A DNA stretch of 6,434 nucleotides, from the NCBI GenBank assembly GCA_964417885.1, contig CAYQKN010000189.1, forward strand, positions 1-6,434, read 5' to 3'. Made by a program: the position numbers and the translations under genes. The notes beneath the pieces are model-generated. The model saw nothing but the letters and a program-made list of their open reading frames with translations. It was not told the DNA's origin and ran no database searches. Shown here piece after piece: positions 5,169 to 6,434 of the stretch; position 1 is the stretch's first letter, and every line of letters begins with the position of its first letter. The stretch comes from UKL13-2 sp964417885. Lineage in GTDB: Bacteria; Pseudomonadota; Gammaproteobacteria; Burkholderiales; Usitatibacteraceae.

Positions 5169-6433
5169 GGCGCGCAGGGCTGGCCACTGGCCTGCTGCTG
5201 ACGGTGCTTGGCATGGCATTGCTCACCGGCAGCTGGTTGGCGGAGCGCGAGGATGACGCGAGCGCGGCGGTGGTGGCGGTGCCCGCGGATCAGGTCACGC
5301 GCGGCGCCTACCTGGCCCGCGCCGGCAACTGCGCCGGCTGTCACACCGCGCGCGGCGGTCCTGTCTACGCCGGCGGCCGCGAACTGTCGACGCCGTTCGG
5401 CACCTTCGTCACGCCCAACATCACGCCGCATCGCGACAGCGGCATCGGCCAGTGGAGCGCGCAGGACTTTTGGCGCGCCATGCATCACGGCAAGGGTCGC
5501 GACGGGCGGCCGCTGTATCCGGCATTCCCGTACACCGAATACACCCGGGTCACGCGCGAGGATTCGGACGCGATTTTTGCCTTTCTGCAAACCATTGCGC
5601 CGGTGTCGCAGCAAGTCGCGCCCAACCGTCTCAACTTTCCCTACAACCTGCGGCCGCTGCTTTACGTCTGGCGCGCGCTGTATTTCCGTCCCGGCGTCTA
5701 TCAGCCGTCGAATACGCAGAGCGCGGAATGGAATCGCGGTGCGTATCTGGTGCAAGGCCTGGGCCATTGCAACGCCTGCCACGCCACGCGCAACGCTCTC
5801 GGCGCTGCCGGCGGTGCGGCGTTGGGCGGCGGGCAAGTGGCCGGACGCAGCTGGTATGCGCCGTCGCTGACGTCCATGGCCGAGGCGGGCAGTGGCGGGC
5901 GCAGCATCGATGACACCGCGCGCCTGCTAGCCACCGGCATCGCCGGAAACAGCGCCGCCGCCGGGCCGATGGCGGAAGTCATTGCGCAAAGTCTTCAGCA
6001 TCTCTCGGCGGCCGATGTTCGCGCCATGGCGGTGTACCTGCAATCCATCTCGGTGGCGGCCACGCTGCAGCCGGACCGATCGGAATTGACCGCGGAATCA
6101 AAACTGCGGATGGAGAAGGGCGCTGCGATCTATGACAAGCATTGCAAGGATTGCCACGGCGAGTCGGGCGATGGCGCGCCCGGCATCTATCCCGCGCTGG
6201 CCGGCAATCGTGGCGTCACCATGCCTTCGCCGCTGAATACCATTCGCAGCGTGCTGGACGGCGGCTTTACACCCGTCACCGCCGGCAATCCGCGTCCTTA
6301 TGGCATGCCGCCGTTTGCTCACGTACTCAGTAATGAGGAAGTCGCGCAGGTGGTGTCGTATATCCGCAATGCCTGGCGCAATCGCGCGAGTGTGGTGAGT
6401 GCGGTGCAGGTGGACAAGAGCGGTAGCGACTAA
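5165..6433 (+). CDS. three-haem c-type cytochrome, electron-acceptor subunit of a periplasmic dehydrogenase
   Basis: The 422 residues start with a signal or membrane-anchor segment (about 5-25, LATGLLLTVLGMALL), then carry three class I haem domains: CAGCH (56-60), CNACH (202-206) and CKDCH (327-331). Order, length and landmarks (GRELSTPFGTFVTPNITP, YPAFPY, YFRPGVYQP, WNRGAYLV, GHCNACHATRNALG) match the cytochrome subunits of membrane alcohol/gluconate dehydrogenases and the relatives paired with molybdenum-type aldehyde or nicotinate dehydrogenases. It would take electrons from the catalytic subunit and pass them to ubiquinone or another cytochrome. Met269 and Met381 (GMPPF) fit as sixth ligands of haems 2 and 3. 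The first domain has YPAFPY, with Phe121 where alcohol dehydrogenase subunits have Met. It overlaps the diheme cytochrome gene by ATGA. The catalytic subunit is not in the window, so the substrate is unknown. The stop TAA ends one base before the window edge. Confidence 0.92.
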   Translation: MRRAGLATGLLLTVLGMALLTGSWLAEREDDASAAVVAVPADQVTRGAYLARAGNCAGCHTARGGPVYAGGRELSTPFGTFVTPNITPHRDSGIGQWSAQDFWRAMHHGKGRDGRPLYPAFPYTEYTRVTREDSDAIFAFLQTIAPVSQQVAPNRLNFPYNLRPLLYVWRALYFRPGVYQPSNTQSAEWNRGAYLVQGLGHCNACHATRNALGAAGGAALGGGQVAGRSWYAPSLTSMAEAGSGGRSIDDTARLLATGIAGNSAAAGPMAEVIAQSLQHLSAADVRAMAVYLQSISVAATLQPDRSELTAESKLRMEKGAAIYDKHCKDCHGESGDGAPGIYPALAGNRGVTMPSPLNTIRSVLDGGFTPVTAGNPRPYGMPPFAHVLSNEEVAQVVSYIRNAWRNRASVVSAVQVDKSGSD

Positions 6434-6434
6434 G

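Noticed and set aside
4943..5836. A 297-codon minus-strand frame opposite the cytochrome genes
   Set aside because: It is antisense to two clear haem proteins, with no domain, signal or ribosome binding site to support it.
4473..6433. Cytochrome subunits of nitrite reductase or of a cbb3 oxidase (FixP-type)
   Set aside because: The three-haem order and spacing and the TPNITP, RPGVYQP and WNRGAYLV landmarks fit the dehydrogenase acceptor family; FixP has two haems and a different N-terminal anchor.
1..6434. CRISPR array, phage, toxin-antitoxin or insertion-sequence remnants
   Set aside because: No repeat-spacer pattern, transposase, integrase, terminal inverted repeats or paired small toxin/antitoxin genes were seen.

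Overview
The window looks like chromosomal DNA of a GC-rich proteobacterium, most likely a betaproteobacterium. The methionyl-tRNA synthetase has the ADDAHGAP-type catalytic core and fused C-terminal tRNA-binding domain seen in Burkholderiales-like genomes. As I recall, an Mrp/ApbC gene facing away from metG is also a common betaproteobacterial arrangement. The lineage call rests on recalled protein features, not on a search.

Layout. (i) Bases 1-273 hold the 3' end of a YbjQ/DUF74-family gene. It meets the oppositely oriented apbC/mrp gene (270-1271, minus strand) tail to tail, and the two stop codons share one CTAG. (ii) A 197-base divergent spacer (1272-1468) separates apbC from metG. It holds an extended -10 promoter candidate facing metG and a short tandem repeat in the metG leader. 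(iii) Bases 1469-4274 form a tight plus-strand operon: metG, a small GGQ release-factor-like protein, and acylphosphatase, joined by 4-base ATGA stop/start overlaps. (iv) Bases 4275-4472 are non-coding and contain a perfect 13-bp inverted repeat, probably the operon's terminator or another structured element. (v) Bases 4473-6433 form a second plus-strand operon: an exported diheme cytochrome c (c4-like) and a three-heme cytochrome c of the alcohol/aldehyde dehydrogenase electron-acceptor type, again joined by ATGA. No catalytic dehydrogenase subunit lies inside the window; one could follow immediately downstream.

Function. The metG operon combines tRNA charging with a probable ribosome-rescue or peptidyl-tRNA hydrolysis factor and a small phosphatase. 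The cytochrome operon looks like a periplasmic electron-transfer chain passing electrons from a dehydrogenase towards a terminal oxidase.

Most of the window is ordinary housekeeping sequence. The points that deserve a second look are: an Mrp protein with no cysteine at all, lacking the CxxC that normally holds its Fe-S cluster, together with a composition and similarity shift in the same gene that could mean recombination or a chimeric assembly; an RF2-like GGQ domain joined to an ArfB-like basic tail; an Asn in place of the first His of the MetRS HIGH motif; and the 68-base structured inverted repeat. I did not find a clearly new multi-gene system.
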